DNA of 11,197 bases from assembly GCA_021798675.1 (NCBI GenBank), contig JAJZGE010000015.1, forward strand, positions 1 through 11,197, given 5' to 3'. The stretch is from Pseudomonadota bacterium (lineage in GTDB: Bacteria; Pseudomonadota; Gammaproteobacteria; Xanthomonadales; Rhodanobacteraceae). Made by a program: the position numbers and the translations under genes. This document shows positions 1 to 7,201 of the stretch, one piece after another. Positions within the stretch are counted from its first letter, which is position 1. Every line of letters starts with the position of its first letter. Below the pieces are notes generated by a model. That model did no database searches, had not been told where the DNA came from, and saw nothing but the letters and a program-made list of their open reading frames with translations.

Positions 1-232
1 CAGCGGCAAGGCCTTCGATTGGTCGCTGCTGCCCGGCGACCTCGCCCAGCCGGTGATCCTTGCCGGCGGCCTGCAGGCGGGCAACGTGGGCGCGGCGATC
101 CGCATTGCGCGGCCTTGGGCGGTGGATGTGGCCAGCGGCGTGGAATCGGCGCCGGGCATCAAGGATGCCGGCAGGTTGCGGGATTTCATCGCGGCGGTGC
201 GCGCCGCGGACGAGGGGGATGCAACGTCATGA
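1..232 (+). CDS. trpF: Phosphoribosylanthranilate isomerase, C-terminal part (5' end outside window)
   Basis: Only the last 76 codons are present; the reading frame enters at base 2 and stops at 230-232. TrpF converts N-(5'-phosphoribosyl)anthranilate to the carboxyphenylamino-deoxyribulose phosphate used by TrpC, the third step of the tryptophan branch, in the cytosol as a TIM barrel. The visible part has the family's C-terminal signatures: a T/SGKxFDWSLL segment at the left edge, the ILAGGL strand-loop that binds phosphate, a NVxxAI helix, and AVDVASGVE followed by PGIKD. The usual serine before SGVE is alanine here. Its stop overlaps the next gene's start (ATGA at 229-232), so the two are probably co-translated. 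The trpI-trpBA genes downstream support the assignment. Confidence 0.95.
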   Translation, partial: SGKAFDWSLLPGDLAQPVILAGGLQAGNVGAAIRIARPWAVDVASGVESAPGIKDAGRLRDFIAAVRAADEGDATS

Positions 233-1263
233 GCGAAGGCTCCAGTACCGTGCCGGTGCCGGCCACGATGGAGGAGTGCCGGGTGGATGCAAGCCATCCC
301 TTTGATCCGCGCATCCTGGTCGACCGCGATCGCCCGCTGGCGATCCGCGGACTGGTGCGCGACTGGCCGATCGTCAAGCTCGCGCTGCAGTCGGATACCG
401 CCTTCGCGCAGCGGCTGGCCGAGCTGGACAACGGCACCGACGTCAGCACCCTGATGGTGGCGCCGGAGGCCGATGGCATCGTCGGCTACTCGGCGGACCT
501 GGGCGAAATGAACTACCAGCACTTCAAGGTGCCGGTAACCCTGGGCCTGCAGCGGCTGGCCAGCTACAGCCGGCGGGAGCACGCGCCGGCGCTGGTGATC
601 CAGAGCGCCCGCGTGCGCGAATGCCTGCCGGGCTTGCTGGAGGATCACCAGCTGCCGTTCCTGGCTCCTGCGGTGGAGCCGCGCCTGTGGGTGGGCAACA
701 AGGCCACCACGCCCACCCATTTCGACTCGATGCGCAACATCGCCTGCGTGCTGTGCGGCGCCCGACGCTTCACCCTGTTCCCGCCGGAGCAGTTGCCCAA
801 CCTCTACATCGGCCCGCTGGATTTCGCGCCCACCGGTGCAGCGATCAGCCTGGCGCGGCTGGACCGGCCCGACGACCCGCGCTACCCGCGCCTGAAGCAG
901 GCGCTGGCGGCTGCGCAGGCGGTGGAGCTGCATCCGGGCGATGCGATCTACATCCCCCCGCTGTGGTGGCACAACGTGGAGTCGCTGCAGCAGCTGAACG
1001 CGTTGATGAACTACTGGTGGAACCCGGTGGACGTGCCCGGCTACAACTCCGGCTATGCACGCGCGGCGCTGTTCCATTGCCTGCTGGCGTTCCGCGAGCT
1101 GCCGCCCGCCGAACGGGAGCAGTGGCGCCGGCTGCTGGACTACTACGTGTTCGGTGGCGAGGAAGCGGTGGCGCACATCCCGGAGCATCGTCGCGGCGTG
1201 CTTGGGCCGCAGACGCCGGAGATCGTGGAGAAGCTGAAGGAAGGCGCGCGGCAGAATCTCTGA
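229..1263 (+). CDS. Cupin-like JmjC-domain protein, putative Fe(II)/2-oxoglutarate-dependent oxygenase
   Basis: The protein has 344 residues. The start is the ATG at 229, which overlaps the trpF stop and follows a GAGGGG stretch at 212-217; the open frame upstream of it is only trpF read out of frame. It belongs to the cupin_8/JmjC-like family (FIH and TYW5 relatives). The iron facial triad is visible as H164-x-D166 (in THFDS) and a distal H248 in a WWHNVE segment, so catalysis is plausible. Fifteen residues after H164, where FIH has its 2-oxoglutarate-binding lysine, stands R179 in a GARRFTLFPP segment; bacterial relatives that I recall also have arginine here. A WVGN motif precedes the triad. 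No signal peptide or membrane segment is seen, so it should be cytosolic. The substrate is unknown; family members hydroxylate amino-acid side chains or modified nucleosides. Coupling to trpF suggests co-expression with tryptophan synthesis, but not necessarily a metabolic role in it. Confidence 0.85.
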   Translation: MSEGSSTVPVPATMEECRVDASHPFDPRILVDRDRPLAIRGLVRDWPIVKLALQSDTAFAQRLAELDNGTDVSTLMVAPEADGIVGYSADLGEMNYQHFKVPVTLGLQRLASYSRREHAPALVIQSARVRECLPGLLEDHQLPFLAPAVEPRLWVGNKATTPTHFDSMRNIACVLCGARRFTLFPPEQLPNLYIGPLDFAPTGAAISLARLDRPDDPRYPRLKQALAAAQAVELHPGDAIYIPPLWWHNVESLQQLNALMNYWWNPVDVPGYNSGYARAALFHCLLAFRELPPAEREQWRRLLDYYVFGGEEAVAHIPEHRRGVLGPQTPEIVEKLKEGARQNL

Positions 1264-1275
1264 CCGCGGCGGTTT

Positions 1276-2169
1276 TCAGGTCCCGGCCAGTTCGCGGCGC
1301 AGCCAGTCCGCCAGGGCCGCGAGCCGTGCATCGTCACTGCGGCGCGCCGAGACCAGCGCCCAGCGCGCGGAGGTTTCGCGGAATCCCCAGGGCGCCAGCA
1401 GCCGCCCGCTGGCGAGGTCGTCGGCGACCAGCGGATGTGGCGCGATGGCCACGCCCAGTCCCGCCGCGGCCGCTTCCAGCAGGAAGTAGAGATGGGGCAG
1501 GGCCTGCGCCTGCCGCAACGATTCGGCCGGCAGGCCCATCGCACGCGCCCACTCGGGCCAGGCCTGCGGACGCGAGGCGGTATGCAGCAAGGGTTCGTCG
1601 CACAGGGCGCTGGCGGGTTGTTCGCGCAGGCGGTCGGCGCCGGGATAGCGCGGGCTGAGCACCGGGCCGATGCGTTCCGGCGCCAGTTCGTGCACCTGCC
1701 AGCCGGCGGGCCAGGGCGGGGCGGCCAGCAGCAGGGCGGCATCCACGTTGGCCAGATGGTCGGCTACCGGTTCTTCCTGCACGGCCAGGTGCAGGGTCAG
1801 CGCGGGCAGGTCGTGGCGCAGGCGCTCCAGCCGCGGAATCACCCAGCGTGCCAGCACGCTGCCGGAACAGCCGAGCACGCAGGCCGCGCTGGCCTGGGCA
1901 TTCCGGAGCTGCAGCCAGCCGTCCCGCAATTGCCCGAAGGCGGCGCTGCATAGTTCACGCAGCTGCTGGCCGGTCGTGGTGAGCGCCACACCGCGCCCCT
2001 GGCGGGTGAACAGCGGCTGGCCCAGCGCTTCTTCCAGCGTGCGCACCTGGCGGCTCACCGCGCCATGGGTCACGTGCAGTTCCTGCGCGGCGAGGCTCAT
2101 GCTGCCCAGCCGCGCGGCTGCCTCGAAGGCGCGCAGGGCATTCAATGAGGGCAGGTCGCGATCCGGCAT
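1276..2169 (-). CDS. trpI: LysR-family transcriptional activator of trpBA, TrpI
   Basis: The protein has 297 residues, the normal LysR length. An N-terminal winged helix-turn-helix lies at about residues 8-67, with the recognition region around VTHGAVSRQVRTLE (33-46). It is followed by a substrate-binding domain that ends in an AGLGVAIAPHPLVADDLA segment. The overall sequence closely resembles Pseudomonas TrpI as I remember it, including a LLHTASRPQAWPEWA stretch and APWGF near the C-terminus. In Pseudomonas, TrpI binds indole-3-glycerol phosphate and activates trpBA; the divergent position next to trpB supports the same role here. The start at MPDRDLPSLNALRAFE matches the family N-terminus, though no clear ribosome binding site precedes it. 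The T-N11-A palindrome starts 4 bases upstream of the start codon, which suggests autorepression. It converges on the oxygenase gene with only 12 bases between them. Confidence 0.9.
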   Translation of the reverse strand: MPDRDLPSLNALRAFEAAARLGSMSLAAQELHVTHGAVSRQVRTLEEALGQPLFTRQGRGVALTTTGQQLRELCSAAFGQLRDGWLQLRNAQASAACVLGCSGSVLARWVIPRLERLRHDLPALTLHLAVQEEPVADHLANVDAALLLAAPPWPAGWQVHELAPERIGPVLSPRYPGADRLREQPASALCDEPLLHTASRPQAWPEWARAMGLPAESLRQAQALPHLYFLLEAAAAGLGVAIAPHPLVADDLASGRLLAPWGFRETSARWALVSARRSDDARLAALADWLRRELAGT

Positions 2170-2173
2170 GGCG

Positions 2174-2186
2174 TGAGTTTAACTCA
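2174..2186. promoter_or_regulatory. Candidate TrpI operator (LysR-type T-N11-A inverted repeat)
   Basis: TGAGTT-T-AACTCA is a perfect 6-1-6 inverted repeat of the T-N11-A form typical of LysR recognition sites. It lies between the divergent trpI and trpB starts, 86-98 bases before the trpB ATG. Relative to the proposed trpB start of transcription near 2244 its centre falls at about -64, the usual place of a LysR recognition site. It also sits directly in front of trpI, where binding could repress trpI. That TrpI binds here is inference. Confidence 0.6.
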
Positions 2187-2208
2187 AGTATCCGGGCAAT
2201 CTTTTCGC

Positions 2209-2237
2209 TTTTCTGCAGGGCATCCAGTCGCTAACGT
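2209..2237 (+). promoter_or_regulatory. Possible trpBA promoter
   Basis: A weak pair is visible: TTTTCT at 2209-2214 and TAACGT at 2232-2237 with a 17-base spacer. Both depart from the sigma-70 consensus, as expected for a promoter that needs an activator. The implied start of transcription is near 2244, leaving a leader of about 28 bases that contains the trpB ribosome binding site (GGAG at 2263-2266, 5 bases before the ATG). Assigned by eye; other pairs are possible. Confidence 0.35.
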
Positions 2238-2271
2238 GTGAGCCTGTTGCCGCACCTATCGTGGAGTTTCC

Positions 2272-3483
2272 ATGCCCGAGATCCGGGATTTCCATGCCTT
2301 TCCCGATGTCCATGGCCGCTTCGGCCAGTTCGGTGGAAGCTATGTCGCCGAGACCCTGATGGCGCCGCTGGCCGAGCTGACCGAAGCCTACCTGCGCCTG
2401 CGCCAGGATCCGGCCTTCATCGCCGAACTCGACCGCGACCTCACCCATTACGTGGGTCGGCCCAGCCCGGTGTATTTCGCCGAACGGTTGACCAGGCACG
2501 TCGGTGGCGCGCGCATCCTGCTCAAGCGCGAGGACCTGAACCACACCGGCGCGCACAAGATCAACAACACGGTCGGCCAGGCGCTGGTGGCCCGGCACAT
2601 GGGCAAGACCCGCATCATCGCCGAGACCGGTGCCGGCCAGCACGGCGTGGCCAGCGCCACGGTGGCCGCGCGGCTGGGCCTGAAGTGCGTGGTCTACATG
2701 GGCGCCACCGACATCGAGCGGCAGAAGATCAACGTCTACCGCATGAAGCTGCTGGGCGCCGAAGTGGTGCCGGTGACCTCCGGCTCGAAGACGCTGAAGG
2801 ACGCGCTCAACGAGGCGATGCGCGACTGGGTCACCAACGTGGCCGACACTTTCTACATCATCGGCACCGTCGCCGGCCCGCACCCGTATCCGCTGATGGT
2901 GCGTGACTTCAACGCCATCGTCGGCCGCGAGGCGCGCGCGCAGATGCTGGAGCAGTACGGCCGGTTGCCCGACGTGCTCACCGCCTGCGTCGGCGGCGGC
3001 TCCAATGCCATCGGCCTGTTCCACGCTTTCCTCAATGACCGCGACGTGCGCATTGTCGGCGCCGAGGCGGCGGGCGAAGGCATCGCCACCGGCCGTCATG
3101 CGGCCTCGCTGGCGGCGGGCCGCCCCGGCGTGCTGCACGGCAACCGCACCTACGTGCTGTGCGACGACAACGGCCAGATCACCGAGACTCACTCGGTTTC
3201 GGCCGGCCTCGACTATCCCGGCGTCGGCCCCGAGCATGCTTTCCTGAAGGACGCCGGGCGCGCCGAATATGTCGGCGTCACCGACGACGAGGCGCTGGAA
3301 GCCTTCCACCTGCTGGCGCGCACCGAGGGCATCCTCGCCGCGCTGGAATCCAGCCACGCGGTGGCGCAGGCGATCAAGCTGGCGCGCGAGTACCCGTCGG
3401 ACGGCATCGTGCTGTGCAACCTGTCCGGCCGCGGCGACAAGGACGTGCACACCATCGCCGCGCGGGAGGGAGTGCAGGTATGA
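2272..3483 (+). CDS. trpB: Tryptophan synthase beta subunit
   Basis: The protein has 403 residues, normal for bacterial TrpB1. It condenses indole with L-serine to give L-tryptophan using pyridoxal phosphate, in an alpha2-beta2 complex with TrpA. The PLP Schiff-base lysine is K96 in the HTGAHKINN motif. The catalytic glutamate is E118 in [11 protein letters not shown], exactly 22 residues later as in Salmonella (K87/E109). The GGGSNAIG phosphate-binding loop is present, as is a C-terminal segment around [10 protein letters not shown]. The N-terminus ([16 protein letters not shown]) is intact. The start at 2272 is supported by GGAG 5 bases upstream. The stop overlaps the trpA start (ATGA, 3480-3483), so translation is coupled. 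Expression is probably activated by the divergent TrpI. Confidence 0.98.
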   Translation: MPEIRDFHAFPDVHGRFGQFGGSYVAETLMAPLAELTEAYLRLRQDPAFIAELDRDLTHYVGRPSPVYFAERLTRHVGGARILLKREDLNHTGAHKINNTVGQALVARHMGKTRIIAETGAGQHGVASATVAARLGLKCVVYMGATDIERQKINVYRMKLLGAEVVPVTSGSKTLKDALNEAMRDWVTNVADTFYIIGTVAGPHPYPLMVRDFNAIVGREARAQMLEQYGRLPDVLTACVGGGSNAIGLFHAFLNDRDVRIVGAEAAGEGIATGRHAASLAAGRPGVLHGNRTYVLCDDNGQITETHSVSAGLDYPGVGPEHAFLKDAGRAEYVGVTDDEALEAFHLLARTEGILAALESSHAVAQAIKLAREYPSDGIVLCNLSGRGDKDVHTIAAREGVQV

Positions 3484-4280
3484 ACCGCATCGACCGCCGT
3501 TTTGCCGCACTGAAGGCCGCCGGCCGCACCGGCCTGATTCCTTTCGTCACCGCCGGCGACCCCTGGCCCGAGCACGTGGTGGCGCTGATGCACGCGCTGG
3601 TCGAGTCAGGCGCCGACGTGATCGAACTGGGCGTGCCGTTCTCCGACCCGATGGCCGATGGCCCGGTGATCCAGCACGCCAGCGAGCGTGCCCTCGACAA
3701 GGGCGTGGGCATCGGCGACGTGCTGGACTGGGTGGCCGCGTTCCGCCAGCGCGACAGCGACACGCCGGTGGTGCTGATGGGCTACTTGAACCCCATCGAG
3801 ATCCACGGCTACGCGCGCTTCGCAGCGGAGGCCGTGCGGGCCGGGGTCGATGGCGTGCTGGTGGTCGATTGTCCGCTGGAAGAGTCCGCCGTACTGGCGC
3901 CGCTGCGTGAATCGGGCCTCAGGCAGATCCTGCTGGCTGCGCCCACCACGGCGCCGGAGCGCCTGTCGATGCTGTGCGACGCAGCGGAAGGCTTCCTGTA
4001 TTACGTGTCGTTCGCCGGCATCACCGGCGCGGCGCGCCTGAGCACCACCGATATCGCCGCGCGCGTGGCGGATGTGCGCGCGCAGGCGAAGGCGCCGGTG
4101 GCCGTGGGCTTCGGCGTACGCGATGCGGCCAGCGCCAAGGCGATCGCCGGCTTTGCCGACGCGGTGGTGATCGGCAGCGCGCTGGTCGAGCGGCTCGAGG
4201 GCGCGGCTTCGGCAGAGGAGATCGCCGGCCGCGTGGCCCTGTTCCTGCGGCCGGTGCGCGAGGCGCTGGACGCACACTGA
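3480..4280 (+). CDS. trpA: Tryptophan synthase alpha subunit
   Basis: The protein has 266 residues, the usual length. It cleaves indole-3-glycerol phosphate to indole and glyceraldehyde 3-phosphate and channels indole to TrpB. The catalytic residues are at the same positions as in Salmonella TrpA: E49 in [14 protein letters not shown] and D60 in the same motif. The AGITGA loop (counterpart of the mobile loop 6 GVTGA) and the GFGVRD phosphate-binding motif are present. The start at 3480 overlaps the trpB stop and follows a strong GGGAGGGAG purine stretch at about 3464-3472. The gene ends 10 bases from the convergent end of the downstream regulator gene; no convincing terminator hairpin is seen in that gap. 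Confidence 0.98.
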   Translation: MNRIDRRFAALKAAGRTGLIPFVTAGDPWPEHVVALMHALVESGADVIELGVPFSDPMADGPVIQHASERALDKGVGIGDVLDWVAAFRQRDSDTPVVLMGYLNPIEIHGYARFAAEAVRAGVDGVLVVDCPLEESAVLAPLRESGLRQILLAAPTTAPERLSMLCDAAEGFLYYVSFAGITGAARLSTTDIAARVADVRAQAKAPVAVGFGVRDAASAKAIAGFADAVVIGSALVERLEGAASAEEIAGRVALFLRPVREALDAH

Positions 4281-4290
4281 GCCGTACCGG

Positions 4291-5151
4291 TCAGCGGCCT
4301 TCCCGGGCGCGGATCAGTTCGAGCACCTTGGCCGCGTCCGCTGGCGTGGCCGGGTTGAACACCATCATGCCCAGGTCCGGGCGACCGTCGACGGCGAAGG
4401 ACGAATATTCCAGCGCGATCTCCCCGGCGTGCGGATGGGTCAGCTGCTTGCGACCCTCGCCGGAGTGGCGCACGTCGCTGTCGCGCCACAGGGCGGCGAA
4501 CTCGGGGCTTTGCCGTTCGAGTTCGTCGACCAGGGTGAGCACGCTGTCCGCTGCCGCCGCGCCTGCGCGCGTCACGTCGGCACGGAACACCGCCACCACG
4601 GAACGCGCCACGCTCTCCCAGTGCTGCTGCGCGGCGCGCACGCGTCCATCGAGGAACATCAGGCGCAGCACGTTGCGCTGCGCGGGCGCCAGCTTGCCGT
4701 AATCGGTCAGCACCGCGGCGGCGGCGCGGTTCCACGCCACCACGTCCCAGGTGGTGGTCTTGATCAGCGCCGGGCTGGATGCCATCGCGTCCAGCACGCG
4801 CTGCAGCCGTGGCGTGACATCGCCTGCCGGCTGGAAGCGGACTTCCGGCAAGTGGCCCAGCGCGAGCAGGAACAGGTGTTCGCGTTCGGCCCGGTCGAGC
4901 CGCAGGGCGCCGGCGATGCGCTCAAGCGCGTCCGGCGAGGGCGCACCGCCGCGACCCTGTTCCAGCCAGGTGTACCAGGTCACGCTGACGTGGGCGCGCT
5001 GCGCCACTTCCTCGCGGCGCAGCCCTGGCGTGCGGCGCCGCTCCAGCGGCAGGCCCAGCGTCGTCGGATCGAGCTTCGCGCGCCGGGCCTTGAGGTAGTT
5101 CCCCAGCGGGTTCGGCGCCGTGGCCGACGACGGTTTCCTGTTAGTGCTCAT
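4291..5151 (-). CDS. XRE-family regulator with MmyB-like ligand-binding domain
   Basis: The protein has 286 residues. Residues about 16-85 form an XRE helix-turn-helix with the marks of this family: LGNYLKARRAKL, RRTPGLRREEVAQRAHVSVTWYTWLEQGR, then SPDALERIAGALRLDRAEREHLFLLA. Residues about 110-280 are an MmyB-type ligand-binding domain with WDVVAWNRAAAAVL, RNVLRLMFLDG, SPEFAALWRDSDVR, and the LTHPHAGEIALEY and LGMMVFNP strands. A structurally studied relative from Chloroflexus binds a fatty acid in this domain; the ligand here is unknown. Regulators of this type often sit divergent from a dehydrogenase gene that they control, as here with the SDR gene 81 bases away. It probably also controls itself. 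It is a local regulator placed between trpA and accD; a role in tryptophan or fatty-acid control is not shown by the sequence. Confidence 0.88.
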   Translation of the reverse strand: MSTNRKPSSATAPNPLGNYLKARRAKLDPTTLGLPLERRRTPGLRREEVAQRAHVSVTWYTWLEQGRGGAPSPDALERIAGALRLDRAEREHLFLLALGHLPEVRFQPAGDVTPRLQRVLDAMASSPALIKTTTWDVVAWNRAAAAVLTDYGKLAPAQRNVLRLMFLDGRVRAAQQHWESVARSVVAVFRADVTRAGAAAADSVLTLVDELERQSPEFAALWRDSDVRHSGEGRKQLTHPHAGEIALEYSSFAVDGRPDLGMMVFNPATPADAAKVLELIRAREGR

Positions 5152-5158
5152 ACCCGTA

Positions 5159-5166
5159 TGACGTCA
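5159..5166. promoter_or_regulatory. Candidate operator in the regulator/SDR divergent gap
   Basis: TGACGTCA is a perfect 8-base palindrome in the 81-base gap between the divergent regulator and SDR genes, 7 bases before the regulator's start codon. It is the only conspicuous palindrome there, and its position would allow autorepression. Palindromes of this length occur often by chance, so this is a weak call. Confidence 0.3.
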
Positions 5167-5232
5167 CGGCTGCATCGGCAGCGGCAAGACGCCGATAGTA
5201 GCCGCCATTCCATTCGCGGCAGAGGGCAGACC

Positions 5233-6123
5233 ATGCGTGTTTTCGTTACCGGCGCCACCGGTTTCATCGGCTCGGCCATCGTCGCGGAGCTGCTCCGCAA
5301 CGGCCATCAGGTACTCGGGCTGACGCGCTCGGATGCCGGCGCGCAGGCACTGGCCGACACCGGTGCCGAGGCGCACCGCGGCAACCTGGAGGACCTGGAC
5401 AGCCTGCGTCGTGGCGCGGCCCGGTCGGACGGCGTGATCCACTGCGCCTTCGACCACGACTTCTCCAACTTCGCGGCGAATTGCGAAAAGGACAGTCGCG
5501 CCATCACGGCCTTGGGCGCCGCGCTCGCCGGTTCGGATCGACCGCTGCTGGTGACCTCCGGTGTCGGCATGGGGATTCCCGGGCCCGGGCTGCCGGCCGC
5601 CGAGGACGTTTTCAATCCCGAACACCCGAACCCTCGCAAGGCATCGGAACTGGCCGCGAGCGCCGTGGCGGCGGAGGGCGTCAACGTGTCGGTGGTACGC
5701 CTGCCGCAAGTGCACGACACCACCAGGCACGGGCTGATCGCCTATGCCATCGCGGCGGCACGCGAAAAGGGCGTCTCCGCGTTTGTGGGCGACGGCAGCA
5801 ACCGCTTCTCCGCAGCCCACGTACTCGACGTTGCACGGCTCTACCGGCTTGCCATCGAGAAGGCCGAGCCGGGCGCACGCTACCACGCGGTGGCCGAGGA
5901 AGGGGTGGCGTTCCGCGAGATCGCCGCGGTCATCGGTCGCGGCCTGGACGTGCCGCTGGCCTCCCTGTCGCCGGAGGACGCCGCAGCGCATTTCGGCTGG
6001 CTCGGGATGTTCGCCGGGCTCGACCTGGCGGCTTCGAGCGCGCAGACTCGGGCGAAGCTGGATTGGACGCCCGTGGGTCCGGGGCTGCTGGATGATCTCG
6101 GGCGCCACTTCAGGCCCGGGTGA
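5233..6123 (+). CDS. Atypical SDR-family NAD(P)-binding protein
   Basis: The protein has 296 residues. The start at 5233 is supported by AGAGGG at 5221-5226 and by the cofactor motif lying right at the N-terminus; a longer open frame upstream is the antisense of the regulator gene. The Rossmann motif TGATGFIG spans residues 6-13 and predicts NAD(P)H binding. S109 in LLVTSGVG is the usual catalytic serine position, but where the YxxxK pair should follow there is NPRKASE (133-139) with no tyrosine. This matches the atypical SDR_a4-like subgroup rather than classical or epimerase-type SDRs. The C-terminal half has extended-SDR features ([10 protein letters not shown], then [21 protein letters not shown]). 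The substrate and even the reaction are unknown. It is probably controlled by the divergent regulator. No membrane segment or signal peptide is seen. Confidence 0.88.
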   Translation: MRVFVTGATGFIGSAIVAELLRNGHQVLGLTRSDAGAQALADTGAEAHRGNLEDLDSLRRGAARSDGVIHCAFDHDFSNFAANCEKDSRAITALGAALAGSDRPLLVTSGVGMGIPGPGLPAAEDVFNPEHPNPRKASELAASAVAAEGVNVSVVRLPQVHDTTRHGLIAYAIAAAREKGVSAFVGDGSNRFSAAHVLDVARLYRLAIEKAEPGARYHAVAEEGVAFREIAAVIGRGLDVPLASLSPEDAAAHFGWLGMFAGLDLAASSAQTRAKLDWTPVGPGLLDDLGRHFRPG

Positions 6124-6169
6124 GCGGGCGCACCACACGCCGGCGTCCGGTGCCTTCGGCGATCTCGGC

Positions 6170-6175
6170 TAGAAT
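6170..6175 (+). promoter_or_regulatory. -10 element of an accD promoter
   Basis: TAGAAT within TCGGCTAGAAT lies 25 bases before the accD ATG, in the 77-base gap after the SDR gene. No good -35 hexamer is seen 16-18 bases upstream. The near-identical context TCGGCTAAAAT precedes gltX in this window, which supports a sigma-70 type -10. It implies a short leader of about 19 bases containing the ribosome binding site, and accD transcription independent of the SDR gene. Confidence 0.55.
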
Positions 6176-6200
6176 GCGCGCTTCATCCAGAGGCTTCGCT

Positions 6201-7070
6201 ATGAACTGGCTGCAGAAAATCATGACCCCGCGTGCGCACACGCAAGGTACTGCCGCAGGCAAGGGCAAGGTGCCCGAGGGCGTGTGGGAGAAGTGCGCCG
6301 GTTGTGCTTCGGTGCTGTACAAGCCGGAGCTGGAACGCAACCTGATGGTCTGCCCCAAGTGCGGTCATCATCACGCCATCCGTGCCCGCACGCGGCTGCT
6401 CGCGCTGCTCGACGAGGGTTCGACGCAGGAATTGTGGCCCAGCATGGAAGCCACCGATCCGCTCAAGTTCCGTGACTCCAAGAAGTACCGCGACCGCATC
6501 GTGGCGTCGCAGAAGTCCAGTGGCGAGAAGGATTCCCTGGTCGCGATGAGCGGCCGCCTGAAGGGGCGTCCGCTGGTCGCCACCGCGTTCGAGTTCGGCT
6601 TCGTCGGCGGCTCGATGGGCTCGGTGGGCGGCGAGAAGTTCGCCCGTGCCGGCGAGCGTGCGCTGGACGAGAAGAGCGCGCTGGTGTGCTTCGCCGCCAG
6701 CGGCGGCATGCGCATGCAGGAGGGCCTGTTCTCGCTGATGCAGATGGCCAAGACCTCGGCGGTGCTGGCGAAGCTGCGCGATGCCGGCGTGCCTTACATC
6801 AGCGTGCTGACCAACCCGTCCACCGGCGGCGTCTCCGCCAGCATGGGCATGCTGGGCGACATCAACATCGGCGAGCCGAAGGCGCTGATCGGCTTCGCCG
6901 GCCCGCGCGTGATCGAGCAGACCGTTCGCGAGACGCTGCCCGAAGGCTTCCAGCGTTCCGAGTTCCTGCTGGAGCACGGCGCGATCGACATGATCGTCGA
7001 CCGCCGCGAGATGCGCGACAAGCTCGCCGACCTGCTCAACCTGCTGCAGAAGGCGCCGCGCGCGGCGTGA
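6201..7070 (+). CDS. accD: Acetyl-CoA carboxylase carboxyltransferase subunit beta
   Basis: The protein has 289 residues, the usual length. With AccA it forms the carboxyltransferase that moves the carboxyl group from biotin on AccB to acetyl-CoA, giving malonyl-CoA for fatty-acid synthesis. The N-terminal four-cysteine zinc ribbon is intact as C32-x2-C35-x15-C51-x2-C54. The crotonase-fold carboxyltransferase domain follows, with [39 protein letters not shown] and [12 protein letters not shown]. The start is the ATG of [10 protein letters not shown] at 6201, which fits the family N-terminus and has CCAGAGG at 6187-6193; an upstream in-frame ATG at 6120 lies before the proposed promoter and is rejected. 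In many gammaproteobacteria accD follows trpF or truA and is followed by folC; here it is separated from trpF by six genes and no folC follows within the window. Confidence 0.98.
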   Translation: MNWLQKIMTPRAHTQGTAAGKGKVPEGVWEKCAGCASVLYKPELERNLMVCPKCGHHHAIRARTRLLALLDEGSTQELWPSMEATDPLKFRDSKKYRDRIVASQKSSGEKDSLVAMSGRLKGRPLVATAFEFGFVGGSMGSVGGEKFARAGERALDEKSALVCFAASGGMRMQEGLFSLMQMAKTSAVLAKLRDAGVPYISVLTNPSTGGVSASMGMLGDINIGEPKALIGFAGPRVIEQTVRETLPEGFQRSEFLLEHGAIDMIVDRREMRDKLADLLNLLQKAPRAA

Positions 7071-7094
7071 CGACCCGCTGCATCGCGCGCACGG

Positions 7095-7121
7095 TGCCGC
7101 CCACGGGCGGCATCGTCGTTT
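7095..7121 (+). terminator. Likely intrinsic terminator of accD
   Basis: TGCCGCC (7095-7101), a CACG loop and GGCGGCA (7106-7112) form a perfect 7-base-pair GC-rich hairpin 24 bases after the accD stop. A moderately T-rich tail follows, ending in TTT at 7119-7121. The tail is interrupted (5 of 9 bases are T), so termination may be partial. Confidence 0.5.
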
Positions 7122-7133
7122 CCGGCGCGGCGG

Positions 7134-7179
7134 TTTTCCACAAGCGGTGTGGATGCCTGCCGAACAAAGCTGTGGACAA
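7134..7179. repeat. Three-site DnaA-box-like array, copy A
   Basis: Copy A holds TTTTCCACA (7134-7142, plus orientation), TGTGGATGC (7148-7156, reverse) and TGTGGACAA (7171-7179, reverse). The first fits the relaxed DnaA-box consensus TTWTNCACA. The third, read in reverse as TTGTCCACA, differs from TTATCCACA at one base. The second is weaker, with only TCCACA plus one further base matching. The sites start at offsets 0, 14 and 37, the same as in copy B. DnaA binding is inferred from sequence likeness only; another dimeric regulator recognising TCCACA-N5-TGTGGA is equally possible. Confidence 0.5.
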
Positions 7180-7201
7180 GCCCGGTTCGCTGCTTTGGCG
7201 A

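Noticed and set aside
19..228. In-frame 70-codon extension upstream of the oxygenase start
   Set aside because: It is trpF coding sequence read in another frame, rich in arginine, glycine and alanine without family likeness; the ATGA start at 229 has a better context.
1261..1280. CCGCGGCGGTTTT after the oxygenase stop as an intrinsic terminator
   Set aside because: Only a three-base-pair stem can form before the T-run; too weak to call.
2179..3510. Long 443-codon open frame on the minus strand across trpB
   Set aside because: It is antisense to a certain trpB and is a by-product of high GC at third codon positions; its low-complexity residues match no family.
4278..4300. Bidirectional terminator in the 10-base gap between trpA and the convergent regulator gene
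   Set aside because: Only a 4-base GCCG/CGGC stem is visible and there is no T-run.
4429..5232. Long N-terminal extension in frame with the SDR gene
   Set aside because: It runs antisense through the regulator gene; the Rossmann motif and ribosome binding site place the start at 5233.
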